This document shows positions 26,128 to 34,579 of a stretch of 64,000 nucleotides of DNA, in pieces. Each line of letters starts with the position of its first letter. The first letter of the stretch is position 1. The stretch is from Desulfovibrio sp. An276 (lineage in GTDB: Bacteria > Desulfobacterota > Desulfovibrionia > Desulfovibrionales > Desulfovibrionaceae): positions 1 to 64,000 of the forward strand of contig NZ_NFJC01000002.1 in the NCBI RefSeq assembly GCF_002159665.1, written 5' to 3'. The notes beneath the pieces are model-generated. The model searched no databases. It was not told the origin of the DNA and was given only the letters and a program-made list of their open reading frames with translations. The translations under genes were made by a program, and so were the position numbers.

Positions 26128-26430
26128 ATGAACGTCGCAACATTGTGTCTTGTCGCAGCGCTTGCTGCCTACACCATCTGGGCTTTTGTGCGCATTGTGC
26201 GCCGCAGAAAGGCAGGGGGCTGCTGCGGCTGTTCTTCCTGCCCGTCTTGTGCGTCTTCCTCTTCCTCGCGTGACAGGGGCGGATGCCCTTCCTGCGGACA
26301 ACCGGATTGCAGGGAGCAGCCCAACAGGGAAACTGTTGCCGCCATGCGGGAGGCGGAAAGGATTGAGAAGGACCCTTCCGTCAGGGGCTATGATGACCTT
26401 GACGAGCTGTTTGCCGAACTGAAGAAATAG
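26128..26430 (+). CDS. FeoB-associated Cys-rich membrane protein
   Basis: This 100-residue protein has one N-terminal membrane helix (residues 3-22), a basic linker, then cysteine clusters CCGCSSCPSC and CPSCGQPDC and a charged C-terminal tail. Short Cys-rich membrane proteins of this type often follow feoB and are thought to help iron uptake, possibly in place of FeoC. The length is greater than the common 50-60-residue form because of the tail. It starts 16 bases after the feoB stop with GAGAGG upstream, so it belongs to the feoAB operon. Confidence 0.85.
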   Translation: MNVATLCLVAALAAYTIWAFVRIVRRRKAGGCCGCSSCPSCASSSSSRDRGGCPSCGQPDCREQPNRETVAAMREAERIEKDPSVRGYDDLDELFAELKK

Positions 26431-26451
26431 GGCGAACAAAAACCGGCAAAG

Positions 26452-26642
26452 AATCAGTAACCACCGGCTTTGCCGGTAGTTACTGATTCTTGGGAAGTTC
26501 AGGTAAAGCAAAAGCCCCTGTGCCAGTGTGGTGCAGGGGCTTGAAATTGATTTGGGCGTGTGCTCTTGTGTTCTTGCAGGAGGGTATTCAATCCTGCTCC
26601 TTCTGATTAGCCCCGTGGTTCATTGTTCACAGCCACGGGGTT
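26452..26642. terminator. Three consecutive hairpins between convergent genes
   Basis: The stems are AATCAGTAAC with GTTACTGATT (26452-26488), AAGCCCCTG with CAGGGGCTT (26512-26542) and CCCCGTGG with CCACGGGG (26611-26640). They separate the feo operon from the AT-rich minus-strand genes and probably end transcription from both sides. The last is followed by a T-rich stretch. Confidence 0.6.
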
Positions 26643-26660
26643 CTTAGTTATTTGGGGAAA

Positions 26661-27056
26661 CTATTTTGACGGAAAGAGATATTTTAATATTATTGCAATT
26701 AGTCCTATTACATTAACAGCACCTAATGAAATCAGTGCTATAAATATATGATCGGATAAATGAAATATATGTCCATATATACTGACAGAGAATCCTTGCA
26801 TTAAACTCAATATTATTAAAATAGAAAAATAAATTATTACAAATATAAAAATATATTTAGCATATGTTGTTCTATGTTCTCTATTTAATTGTCGATCTCG
26901 AACATCCTCAAGTTTTAATGTGTCGTCACCGTTATTTTGAGGTGATGGGTTATTTTCATGATCCTTTGTTACTTCTTCGGTATTTTTGTCATCATATATT
27001 TTTGTAAAGCTAATGACATTGTGAGGAAGAGAATCTTTAATTTGATCAAGATTCAT
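26661..27056 (-). CDS. Small two-helix membrane protein, candidate toxin partner of a Panacea protein
   Basis: This 131-residue protein has a polar N-terminal half (about 65 residues, Asn/Asp/Glu rich) and two membrane helices (about residues 66-88 and 100-126). The gene is strikingly AT-rich compared with the rest of the window. Its start overlaps the end of the upstream Panacea-domain gene by 11 bases, so the two form a bicistron. Panacea (DUF4065/SocA-like) antitoxins are known to neutralise diverse toxins, including membrane proteins. A toxin role here is inferred from that pairing. I recognise no family for this protein itself. Confidence 0.65.
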   Translation of the reverse strand: MNLDQIKDSLPHNVISFTKIYDDKNTEEVTKDHENNPSPQNNGDDTLKLEDVRDRQLNREHRTTYAKYIFIFVIIYFSILIILSLMQGFSVSIYGHIFHLSDHIFIALISLGAVNVIGLIAIILKYLFPSK

Positions 27057-27543
27057 TGGCTTTCCTCTTGAAATAATCTCTTAAGAGGTCATTGGGAATT
27101 GGAATATTTTTAGTATCTTCAGGATAATCTTTTCGTACTTGTGACCAAGGCGTATCTGGTTGATGTGTAAGAGCGGACAATTGTGTTCCATTCCACTTAC
27201 CATATACATCTTGAATTTTTGTCAAAAAAGGCTTCAAGTTTTGAAAATTTTTTATTGGCGGGATAAGATGGGTAATTTTCATATCTGCAGTTAAAGCAGC
27301 AATAGTGCCAACCTGCTTGATAGGAAACGTGCCATAATCACGGAATTTAAGATATAAAGATGGAATTACTGGACCATACTTCCATGCCTGAAAAGTTTCT
27401 TCAATGAGTGGTTGATCATATAAGCCAAGATGCCAACCATGCGCAAAATAAACAAGTTTTTGCAATTTCATTTGAGTAGGAGGACATTCTCGTTCAACTC
27501 CTAATGTAATAAAGAAATTAGCGATAGCCAATGCCTTTTCCAT
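27046..27543 (-). CDS. Panacea-domain (DUF4065, SocA-like) protein, likely antitoxin
   Basis: The 165-residue protein carries the Panacea fold pattern: TQMKLQKLVYFAHGWHLGLYD, then EETFQAWKYGPVIPSLY, and a C-terminal LSALTHQPDTPWSQVRKDYP segment. The family includes the proteolysis-linked adaptor SocA and antitoxins for many toxin types. It precedes and overlaps the small membrane-protein gene. Both are AT-rich, indicating recent acquisition. An 11-bp perfect stem lies in the promoter region at 27602-27628. A two-gene toxin-antitoxin unit is the best reading. Confidence 0.82.
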   Translation of the reverse strand: MEKALAIANFFITLGVERECPPTQMKLQKLVYFAHGWHLGLYDQPLIEETFQAWKYGPVIPSLYLKFRDYGTFPIKQVGTIAALTADMKITHLIPPIKNFQNLKPFLTKIQDVYGKWNGTQLSALTHQPDTPWSQVRKDYPEDTKNIPIPNDLLRDYFKRKANES

Positions 27544-27601
27544 TGTGCCACCTCATAAGAAATATATTATTAAGAGCGCCTATAAATAAAATTTAGCAAG
27601 A

Positions 27602-27628
27602 ATAATTCTCCCTTAATGGGAGAATTAT
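27602..27628. promoter_or_regulatory. Inverted repeat upstream of the Panacea gene
   Basis: ATAATTCTCCC and GGGAGAATTAT form a perfect 11-bp stem around TTAAT. It lies 59 bases upstream of the Panacea start, where an autoregulatory operator would be expected. On the minus strand it could also act as a terminator for the remnant gene upstream, since a T-rich stretch follows. Confidence 0.45.
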
Positions 27629-27744
27629 AATAACATAGAACGCTCTGGCTTTAAGCAAGTAGCTTCTCAAAGACTAGATAGCACACTGCTTCCCAAAGTA
27701 ATACTTGTTTTTTTTGACAGGATCTTGTATCCTATAAATTTATC

Positions 27745-28288
27745 TTATTTTTTGTGTTTGTCAAGGTATGCCCGGAACTCGGATACAAAACAGTCAAACG
27801 CTTGCGCCGATTCCTCTGCGGTTGTCTGATACTGACTCACAACCGGCCAGCCGTAAGCGTTCAGTGCTTCAAGCGTGTAGAATCCGCCGCAAAGCCTGCG
27901 GAGGAGGTTTGTGGCGCCTCCAACATGTGTTTCATTGCGCCCTGTCTGCAAGATTTCTTCTTCCTTTGTTGTACTCGAGGTCCTGGCAGGTGGCAGCGTT
28001 GCAGACGCTCCTGGACAAGCCTGCCGGTTTTGCTCTGCGGTCTGTCTCCGTTGCCCGGGACTGGAGATGTTCTTTCTCGCCATACCCTGGTCAGGTGCGA
28101 CTATGCACTGGAAGAGAGTGTCTTCGGGAAAGGGAAGATCCATCAGCTTGCGCCTTGCCCTGATTCTTTCTCTGGCCTCTTCCAGGGAACAGGGCTCGGG
28201 GATGTCTTTTCCCTGTTTCGCATAGTGGCGAAGAACCGGGCTCAGAGCCTCGGCACCATAGAAAATCGCTTCTTCCACAGTTTTTGGG
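27745..28288 (-). pseudogene. Decayed HicB-type antitoxin gene
   Basis: The minus strand reads KTVEEAIFYGAEALSPVLRHYAKQGKDIPEP and then SLEEARERIRAR, the second half of a HicB RNase-H-like domain. A neighbouring block starting MARKNISSPGQ resembles the usual HicB DNA-binding tail, and the next frame continues LVQERLQRCHLPGP, so a frameshift has broken it. The N-terminal strand region is absent and no HicA is seen. The remaining in-frame tail to 27745 is not recognised. The gene is judged non-functional. Confidence 0.5.
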
Positions 28289-28307
28289 GCAATTGCCCGC
28301 CTGTTTG

Positions 28308-28721
28308 TCACAGCAGCAGTATCAGGGAGCCCAGCGTTATCACCAGTCCGCCAATGATGGTTTTGGCGCTGGCAGGTTCCCCGAGGAAGAGGATGGACAG
28401 GAAGATGGTAATGGCAACGCTCAGTTTGTCTATGGGAGCAACCTTGGAAACATCTCCCAACTGTAGAGCCTTGAAGTAGAAGAGCCAGGAAAGCCCGGTA
28501 GCCATGGCCGAGAGGAAGAGAAAGAGCAGACTGTGGCTGCCTATTGCGCGGATTCCCTTGACAGCGCCGCTTGCAAGCACAATGCCCCAGGTGAGGACAA
28601 GAATGAAGCTCACCCGTATGGCCGTGGCAAGGTTCGAGTCGATATCCCTGACGCCGATTTTGGAGAAGATGGCTGTGAGCGCCGCAAAGACCGCGGCCAG
28701 CAGGGCATAGACCTTCCACAT
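28308..28721 (-). CDS. EamA-domain small membrane transporter
   Basis: This 137-residue protein has four or five hydrophobic helices and the EamA/DMT pattern: a start MWKVYALLAAVFAALTAIFSK, GLSWLFYFKALQLGDVSKVAP and an end with GGLVITLGSLILLL. It is half the size of standard ten-helix DMT exporters, as in the small single-domain members that dimerise. The substrate is unknown. It lies downstream of the AprA-like flavoprotein gene behind a strong terminator, so it may or may not belong to that module. The start is chosen for GGAAGG upstream. Confidence 0.78.
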   Translation of the reverse strand: MWKVYALLAAVFAALTAIFSKIGVRDIDSNLATAIRVSFILVLTWGIVLASGAVKGIRAIGSHSLLFLFLSAMATGLSWLFYFKALQLGDVSKVAPIDKLSVAITIFLSILFLGEPASAKTIIGGLVITLGSLILLL

Positions 28722-28837
28722 GAGAGAACCTTCCTGTCTTTCGATCCGTCCAAAATGCCTGCCTGAAGCCCGTCTGCCGTCGTTTGGCAGGCGGAACAGC
28801 AAAACCTTGCCACTCATGCCCCGGCAAGGCAAGAGGC

Positions 28838-28879
28838 AAAAAAAGGGAGGGAATCGCACACGGAATGCGATCCCCTCCC
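28838..28879 (-). terminator. Rho-independent terminator of the flavoprotein operon
   Basis: On the minus strand GGGAGGGGATCGCA pairs with TGCGATTCCCTCCC (one G-T pair) and is followed by seven T. It closes the operon ending at 28922. Confidence 0.85.
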
Positions 28880-28921
28880 TGTCCGTCAGAATGAGGCCTC
28901 GGTACAGGCCCATGTTATTTT

Positions 28922-30616
28922 CTATTGCTTTCCGAAGGTGAAGTTGTCCTGATAGTAGCGGGTGACCGGGAACCTGTACTCTTCGAGAGGCACGCGCACG
29001 CGGTAGAAGTCGGGCTCCATGCCCTCTCCCTTCTTCAGGCACAGCCAGGCGAGCTCGTTCTCGTTCCTCGTGGGATAGTCCTCGCGGAAGTGCCCCGCGC
29101 GCGTTTCCCTGCGCTCTAGGGAGGCCTTCACGTACATGAGGCTCACAAAGGCAATTGCGCGGGTCTCCAGGACCTTGAGCAGATAGTGCGGATCCTCGGC
29201 AGCCATGGCAGGCACTTCGTTCTCGATGATGCTCACGAGTTCCCTTCTTGCGCGCTCAAGACTCTCCTCGGTCTTGATGATGGACACATCGTAGGGGAAG
29301 ACCACGGACTGGATGTGGCGCAGCACTTCCTTGAAGTGCAAACCGCTCTTGCCAAGGGGAGCGAACATGCGCTCGAACTCGGCTTCCACATCCGTGTCGG
29401 GTGTGGGGGCAGGGGTGTCAGCCAGAAGCTCTGCTGCGTTTTCTCCAGCCATGTAGCCCAGCACAGAGGTGGTCATGAGGGCAAAGCCGCCTGCATAGAC
29501 GCCGGGCTCGGTTGACCTGGCAGTGCCTGCAGCCAGAAGGCCGGGGACTGCGGTGTTGCCGCGGGCGTCCGCGCGGATGCCGCCGTAGGCCACGGTCATC
29601 TGCGGCACCCATTCGGTGGAATCGTGGAAGAGATCCAGACCCAGGGCTGAGAGCTTGTCGTAGTTGAGTTTCTGCCAGCCGTTTTGCGGGCGCAGCAAAA
29701 TGAGATTCTCGTCCTTGATGTTGCTCAGATCAAAGGTGATGGGACCGCGGCCCTCACGCACTTCCATGGCCATGGCAATGGTCGTGTAGTGGGGGTCCGT
29801 GTTTGCGCCAAGCACTGGCGAGTAGCGGTCCATGATGGGCTCGCCCCTGCCGTTCACAAAGCGTGCACCAAGGGGCATGAGCACTGTCTGGCCTTCCCAG
29901 CCGAACAGGCGGGGCATGTTCCACACCCTGGCAAATTCCATGTTCTGCAGATGCGCGCCTGCCTCGTAGGCCATCATCATGGTCTCGCCTGTGGGGGTGT
30001 TCTTGCCGTAGGAGGTCTTCCAGCCACCCATGCCTGTGGCGGCAATGACTACCTTGGCATCAAAGCGGTGCCTTTCGCCCGTGATGCAGTCGAAGCCAAG
30101 GGCGCCGCAGACGCGATCTCCCTGACGCAGGAAGGCGCCGAGCAGAATGCGGCCCATGCGCTGCACCTTCATCTTCTCGAGCTGCTTTACAAGGTTCTTC
30201 ACCATGAGCTCGCCGCCGCGACCTTTAAGCTGGGCAGGGTAGAGCTTCACGTGATCGAGGCCGCGCTGGCGCACGAACTTGCGCGATCCGTCCTCCATTT
30301 TGAAGAACTCGCAGCCGAAGCGCTCATAGTCTTCGAGACGATCGCGGGAGCGCGTGAGGATCTCCTCCATGAGCTTCTGGTCGCACAAACCGTCAAAGTA
30401 GTAGACAAAGTCCTGTATCCACTCATCCACGGTGTCGGGATCAAGCACAGCCTCGAAGTCGCCGCCGGCCATGGTCATGAGGCCGCCCCAGTCTTTTGGG
30501 CCCTTGTCCACTATGACTATCTTCGCTTCGGGATTCTTTTGCGCGCAGCTGTAGGCAGCCCACAGGCCTGCGGAACCGCCACCAAGAATGAGGACATCGC
30601 AGCTTGTGGTCTTCAT
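28922..30616 (-). CDS. AprA-like FAD-dependent oxidoreductase
   Basis: This 564-residue cytoplasmic flavoprotein belongs to the fumarate reductase/succinate dehydrogenase/adenylylsulfate reductase alpha superfamily. The FAD Rossmann motif is DVLILGGGSAGLWAAYSC, followed by VDKGPKDWGGLMTMAGGDFEAV. A central KVVIAATGMGGWKT, the YGGIRADARGNTAVPGLLAAG motif near residue 385, and a helical C-terminal domain complete it. It lacks a signal peptide. Its start overlaps the upstream ferredoxin gene by four bases (ATGA), like aprBA order. Whether it acts on a sulfur compound or on an organic acid is not evident. Length is about 100 residues shorter than true AprA. Confidence 0.82.
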   Translation of the reverse strand: MKTTSCDVLILGGGSAGLWAAYSCAQKNPEAKIVIVDKGPKDWGGLMTMAGGDFEAVLDPDTVDEWIQDFVYYFDGLCDQKLMEEILTRSRDRLEDYERFGCEFFKMEDGSRKFVRQRGLDHVKLYPAQLKGRGGELMVKNLVKQLEKMKVQRMGRILLGAFLRQGDRVCGALGFDCITGERHRFDAKVVIAATGMGGWKTSYGKNTPTGETMMMAYEAGAHLQNMEFARVWNMPRLFGWEGQTVLMPLGARFVNGRGEPIMDRYSPVLGANTDPHYTTIAMAMEVREGRGPITFDLSNIKDENLILLRPQNGWQKLNYDKLSALGLDLFHDSTEWVPQMTVAYGGIRADARGNTAVPGLLAAGTARSTEPGVYAGGFALMTTSVLGYMAGENAAELLADTPAPTPDTDVEAEFERMFAPLGKSGLHFKEVLRHIQSVVFPYDVSIIKTEESLERARRELVSIIENEVPAMAAEDPHYLLKVLETRAIAFVSLMYVKASLERRETRAGHFREDYPTRNENELAWLCLKKGEGMEPDFYRVRVPLEEYRFPVTRYYQDNFTFGKQ

Positions 30617-30858
30617 TGGGCACCTCCGCCAAGAGCTCTGGGAATGTTGGGAAAGACGGGGGGAAGTTCTTCCCTGAAGGGATGAACGAAGATGGCGCCG
30701 GAGGGACACAGGCGCTCACAGATGTAACAGGTCATGCAATCGTCGCCGTAGGCGATGTAGGCCTTGCCGTTTTCGTCGAGGCGCAGTGTGTCGAGGGGAC
30801 AGTGGGAAACGCAGGTTCCGCAACCCACGCACTTGTCGGCATCTATTCTCTCGATCAT
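30613..30858 (-). CDS. Two-[4Fe-4S] ferredoxin partner of the AprA-like protein
   Basis: This 81-residue ferredoxin-like protein has eight cysteines in two clusters: CVGCGTCVSHCP and CMTCYICERLCP. The C-terminal tail (FREELPPVFPNIPRALG) resembles a partner-docking extension seen in AprB-type subunits, though AprB is roughly twice as long. The gene overlaps the flavoprotein start (ATGA), indicating a tight 1:1 complex. It would carry electrons to or from the flavin. The start at 30858 is supported by GGAG upstream; the frame is open further upstream without homology. Confidence 0.88.
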   Translation of the reverse strand: MIERIDADKCVGCGTCVSHCPLDTLRLDENGKAYIAYGDDCMTCYICERLCPSGAIFVHPFREELPPVFPNIPRALGGGAQ

Positions 30859-30998
30859 CGTTGGAGTTCTCCTCATGGTTTGAAAAAAAGGGACATGGCC
30901 CTTGCGTGTACACGAAGACCATGCCCCCCGGACTGACCGGTTCCCTCTCGGGCAAGGGGGACCTTGAGGAAACCCGTCATGACTGCATTGAGACAGTA

Positions 30999-32540
30999 TT
31001 AGAAGGAGTAGATGAAGAGCACGCTTACGTTCCAGGCGTCGTTGATTTCCTGACCTTCCAGGGCATGACCCCACACGTCGTCGGACTTGTCGAGCCACAT
31101 GGCAACGTAGCTTGCCTCCACGTTCACAGAGAAATTCTCGTAGATCTGGTACTGGTTGAGCAGACCCACTTCCATGGCGTAGTCGCGGGTGGTGAGGTAC
31201 ATGTTTTCGCGGCCGACCACATTGGTGCCCTGGGCACCGGTCTTGTGCGGCAGCATCGGGGCGCCGAACCTGTGTTCGTACTCCTCAAGAATACCGGGAT
31301 CGTTGGTACCGCCCATGAGGCTGATGTGGAAGGTGTGCTTGAGGTCTTCCAGGAAGGACATGTTCTTCAGCCTGAAGCCCACGCCCCAGGTACCGTTGAG
31401 GTTGTTGCCTATGATACGGTCACGTTCAAGGCCGTTGATGTCGGGACCGATGAAGGTGCCGGAGAAGCTCGCCACACCGTAGTCGTTGCTGATGGTGGGC
31501 AGGCGCTCGGAACCGTTGCCCATGTTGTCGTCGTCACCGGAGGCATACCAGCCGTAGAGGCCGAGTGTCACCCAGTCGAGCTTGTACTCGAGGAGCAGGG
31601 CGCCCAGCCAGCCCTGACGGTCCAGGGAGCTGTCCTCATAGTTGACGGAACCGTACATGAAGTCCCATGCCACGCGGAAGGGATCCCAGTAGGTGATTTC
31701 GCCGCTCAGGCCGCCCCACCAGGCAGTGGCATATTTGTCAAGGCTCAGGCCCTTCGTATTGCTGACTTTGTCGGCGGCTAGGGGAAGCAGACCGGAACGG
31801 GTGTAGTGGCCGTTCACGCCATTGATCCCTGCTTCGAAATATCCCTTGTCATTTCTGTAGACGTTGGGACCGATGGCTGCAAACATGCCCCAGGGAGTCA
31901 GGCGGAAACCGTCAAAGCGCAGGGGAATGACAAGACCTGCCATATCCATGTTGTCCATGTAGTTGGCGTAGGGGCTGGAGGTTCCTTCACCGGTGAAGTT
32001 GTCGTTGTAGGGTCTGGCCCAGAAGGCGGTCACGGAGACGTTGGGATTGAAGGTGTAGCTGGCCGTGATGGCTGCCACGTCGGACTGGAAGACAGTCGGG
32101 CCGTCCATGGCCATGTAGGGCAGACCAATGCCCTGCAGGCCCATGCGCAGCTTGAGGGCCGTGTTGGGCACCATCCAGTCGATGTAGGCGCGTTTCACCT
32201 TGACGATGTTCTGGTCACCGCCAAGGGCCATGCCGTTTTGTCCGTTTGTGGCCTTGCCCCAGATGGCCTTGCCTATTTCGAAGTAGACCTGGCCGGAAAG
32301 GTTTTCGCTGGCAACGGCATCAAGGATGATACGAACGCGGGACCTGGCCTCGAATTCGTCTTCACTCGGATCATAGCCTGTGCCCTTGCCGGAAAAATTG
32401 CCATGTTGACCATACTGGAAGCTGGCGAGCCAGACGCCCTTGGCCTTGAACTCTATGGCCTCGGAAGGCTGCGCACAGGCGAGACAGATGCCTGCGGCAA
32501 GGAAGAGGCAGGAAAGTTTTCTGAAGAATTTGGAACGCAT
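30999..32540 (-). CDS. Desulfovibrio-type outer-membrane porin
   Basis: This 513-residue protein has a signal peptide (residues 1-28, ending PSEA) and a long series of alternating aromatic beta-strands. It ends with a C-terminal phenylalanine (VSVLFIYSF), the hallmark of outer-membrane barrels. Its pattern (FKAKGVWLASFQYG near the N-terminus, RSRVRIILDAV, aromatic girdle Trp/Tyr) fits the homotrimeric porin family typical of Desulfovibrionaceae. GGGAG precedes the start. It sits inside the flavoprotein module, suggesting it admits that module's substrate, which is inference. Confidence 0.9.
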   Translation of the reverse strand: MRSKFFRKLSCLFLAAGICLACAQPSEAIEFKAKGVWLASFQYGQHGNFSGKGTGYDPSEDEFEARSRVRIILDAVASENLSGQVYFEIGKAIWGKATNGQNGMALGGDQNIVKVKRAYIDWMVPNTALKLRMGLQGIGLPYMAMDGPTVFQSDVAAITASYTFNPNVSVTAFWARPYNDNFTGEGTSSPYANYMDNMDMAGLVIPLRFDGFRLTPWGMFAAIGPNVYRNDKGYFEAGINGVNGHYTRSGLLPLAADKVSNTKGLSLDKYATAWWGGLSGEITYWDPFRVAWDFMYGSVNYEDSSLDRQGWLGALLLEYKLDWVTLGLYGWYASGDDDNMGNGSERLPTISNDYGVASFSGTFIGPDINGLERDRIIGNNLNGTWGVGFRLKNMSFLEDLKHTFHISLMGGTNDPGILEEYEHRFGAPMLPHKTGAQGTNVVGRENMYLTTRDYAMEVGLLNQYQIYENFSVNVEASYVAMWLDKSDDVWGHALEGQEINDAWNVSVLFIYSF

Positions 32541-32628
32541 GCCTTTTTTCTCCCTGGGTTGCATCGGGAACCTGCCCCACAAGCGCCTTTTCCCTGGCCC
32601 TGCCCGGTTTTTTGGACATGTGTTGCCT

Positions 32629-32673
32629 GACCCCCTGCCGGCAAAGCTTTTTTTTGCATTGCCGGCAGGGGTC
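32629..32673. terminator. Stem-loop between the GltD-like and porin genes
   Basis: GACCCCCTGCCGGCAA pairs with TTGCCGGCAGGGGTC, with one bulged C and an AT-rich loop holding a T8 run. No T-run follows on the minus strand, so it may be an attenuator or mRNA-stability element as well as a terminator. Confidence 0.5.
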
Positions 32674-32801
32674 CAGTGGAGGACGCGATGTTTGGAGGCA
32701 GGGTATTTCCCTGAACGCTTTGGTGTGAGTTTTTGGCGCTGCCCCGGGCTGCCGGCCTGTTGGCGGCCCGGGTATGCTTTGGTGCGCCTGATTTTTTTTG
32801 G

Positions 32802-34535
32802 TTAGACCTGCATGAAGAGCGGAAAGCTGAAGCCTATGGCACCGCAGGGGCAGCTGGTGCGGCAGTTTGCGCAATGCCAGCATTCCTCGCCGTGGCACAC
32901 TTCGGGACGCTCGCCCGGATGCTTGCCAAGACGGCTTTCGATACCTTCCTGGCCTTCCGCATAGGGCTTGAGCTCAAGCACAAAGCCCGGGCAGTCGTCC
33001 ACACAGGTGCCGCAGGCCTTGCAGTGGCCGCAGTGCATGCAGCGGGCCGCTTCCCTCATGGCCTGTTCCCTGTCAAAGCCCAGGTTGAGTTCCGAGAAGG
33101 CCTTGGCGCAGGCATTGAGTGCTTCCTGCTCCTGAGCGGCGGTCTCGTACTGATCGCTGCCGTAGATATCCTCGTACTGGACAATGTAGGGATCCTTGTC
33201 GGAGCCCATGGCGTCACAGGCCGAGATCTCGTTGTTTTTGTTCAGGGCGTAGACGCGGGAGTGGGTGCCGGTCAGCATCTCATGGGCTGCAAAGGCAGCC
33301 TTGCGGCCGTCGCCGATTGCCCTGGCAAAGGAGGAGGGGCCTGCGGATACGTCGCCTGCGGCAAAGGTCTTTTCGAGGCTGGTCTTCTGGCTTTCGTCCA
33401 CCACGATCCAGTTGCGGGGAGTCACGGCAACCTTCCTGTCGCCAAGGAAGGAGAGGTCGGTCTTCATGCCCACGGCAAAGATGACCGTGTCACAGGAAAG
33501 TGTGTGGTCGCCGTTTTCCTTCTTTTCGAGGTGGAGCTTGCCTGCCTCGTCGAAGCTGCATTCCTTCACTTCGAAGTACTCGACAGCGCTGACCTTCGAG
33601 CCCTTACACTGTATGGCCTGCATGGTGCAGGAATTGTGGATCTGGACACCTTCCTTTGCTGCCAGGACAAGGTCGTCCTCGGGAGCGCGCATCTCGCCTT
33701 CCTTCTCAAGGCAGATAACGTGCACTTCCTCGGCACCCAGGCGCTTTGCAGTAAAGGCGCAGTCGAAGCCTACGCCGCCACCGCCCATGACAACGACCTT
33801 CTTGCCAATCTTGCCTGTGTTGAGGCCAAGGGCAGCCTCGCGCAAAAATTCCACGGCCTTTACGGCCTTGTCGGCATTGGAAATGGGCAGGCTGTTTTCT
33901 GCGGGAACACCGGTAGCTAGGATGATGGCGTCGTAGCGCTGCTCGATTTCCTCCATGGTGATGTCCACGCCAACCTTTGTGTTCACGCGGGCACGCACGC
34001 CGGCCTCAAGCACAAGGCCTACCTCGCGGTCCACCACATCCCTGGGCAGGCGGAAGTTCGGCACACCATAGCGGGCAACGCCGCCGAGCATGGGATTGGC
34101 CTCGTAGATGACCACCTCATGGCCGAGCAGGGCGAGGTAGTAGGCAGAGGCAAGGCCGGCAGGGCCGCCGCCAATGACTGCCACCTTCTTGCCGGTAGCG
34201 GGGAGGTTTTTGAAAAGACAGGTGCTCTTTTCGGCAAAAGCCTCTGCTGCGCGCTCAAGGGCGCGGATGTTCAAGGCACTGTCCTTCTCCTTCCTGTTGC
34301 ACACGTCCATGCAAAAATGCGGGCACACGCGGCCGGTGATGCCGGGGAAGGGGTTTTTGGCGCGCAGGTAGCGCAAGGCTTCCGTGAATTCGCCCTTTTC
34401 AATCAGGCTGTGCACCTTCTGGATGCTGTTGCCGATGGGACAGGCGTGCTCGCAGGGAGAGGTGCGGAACTGCTCTTTCAGCTTGGGACCGAGCACCACG
34501 GGTCTGGTGATTTCGCGGCTATATCTGGGGGGCAT
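32802..34535 (-). CDS. GltD-like NAD(P)-FAD oxidoreductase with added Fe-S domains
   Basis: This 577-residue cytoplasmic protein has the layout of the glutamate synthase small subunit and NfnB/SudA-type electron-transfer flavoproteins. An N-terminal Fe-S region (SPCEHACPIGN, GRVCPHFCMDVCNRKE) comes first. The FAD-binding VAVIGGGPAGLASAYYL is near residue 117 and the NAD(P)-binding VVVMGGGGVGFDCAF near 247. A C-terminal ferredoxin domain follows (CMHCGHCKACGTCVDDCP and CWHCANCRTSCPCGAI). It would connect NAD(P)H with ferredoxin and the neighbouring flavoproteins. It lies 44 bases after the second AprA-like gene and is probably cotranscribed. No glutamate synthase large subunit is nearby. Confidence 0.87.
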   Translation of the reverse strand: MPPRYSREITRPVVLGPKLKEQFRTSPCEHACPIGNSIQKVHSLIEKGEFTEALRYLRAKNPFPGITGRVCPHFCMDVCNRKEKDSALNIRALERAAEAFAEKSTCLFKNLPATGKKVAVIGGGPAGLASAYYLALLGHEVVIYEANPMLGGVARYGVPNFRLPRDVVDREVGLVLEAGVRARVNTKVGVDITMEEIEQRYDAIILATGVPAENSLPISNADKAVKAVEFLREAALGLNTGKIGKKVVVMGGGGVGFDCAFTAKRLGAEEVHVICLEKEGEMRAPEDDLVLAAKEGVQIHNSCTMQAIQCKGSKVSAVEYFEVKECSFDEAGKLHLEKKENGDHTLSCDTVIFAVGMKTDLSFLGDRKVAVTPRNWIVVDESQKTSLEKTFAAGDVSAGPSSFARAIGDGRKAAFAAHEMLTGTHSRVYALNKNNEISACDAMGSDKDPYIVQYEDIYGSDQYETAAQEQEALNACAKAFSELNLGFDREQAMREAARCMHCGHCKACGTCVDDCPGFVLELKPYAEGQEGIESRLGKHPGERPEVCHGEECWHCANCRTSCPCGAIGFSFPLFMQV

Positions 34536-34579
34536 GATTACACTCCTTGAAAAACTAATCCATCACTGCACGCAAGGTC

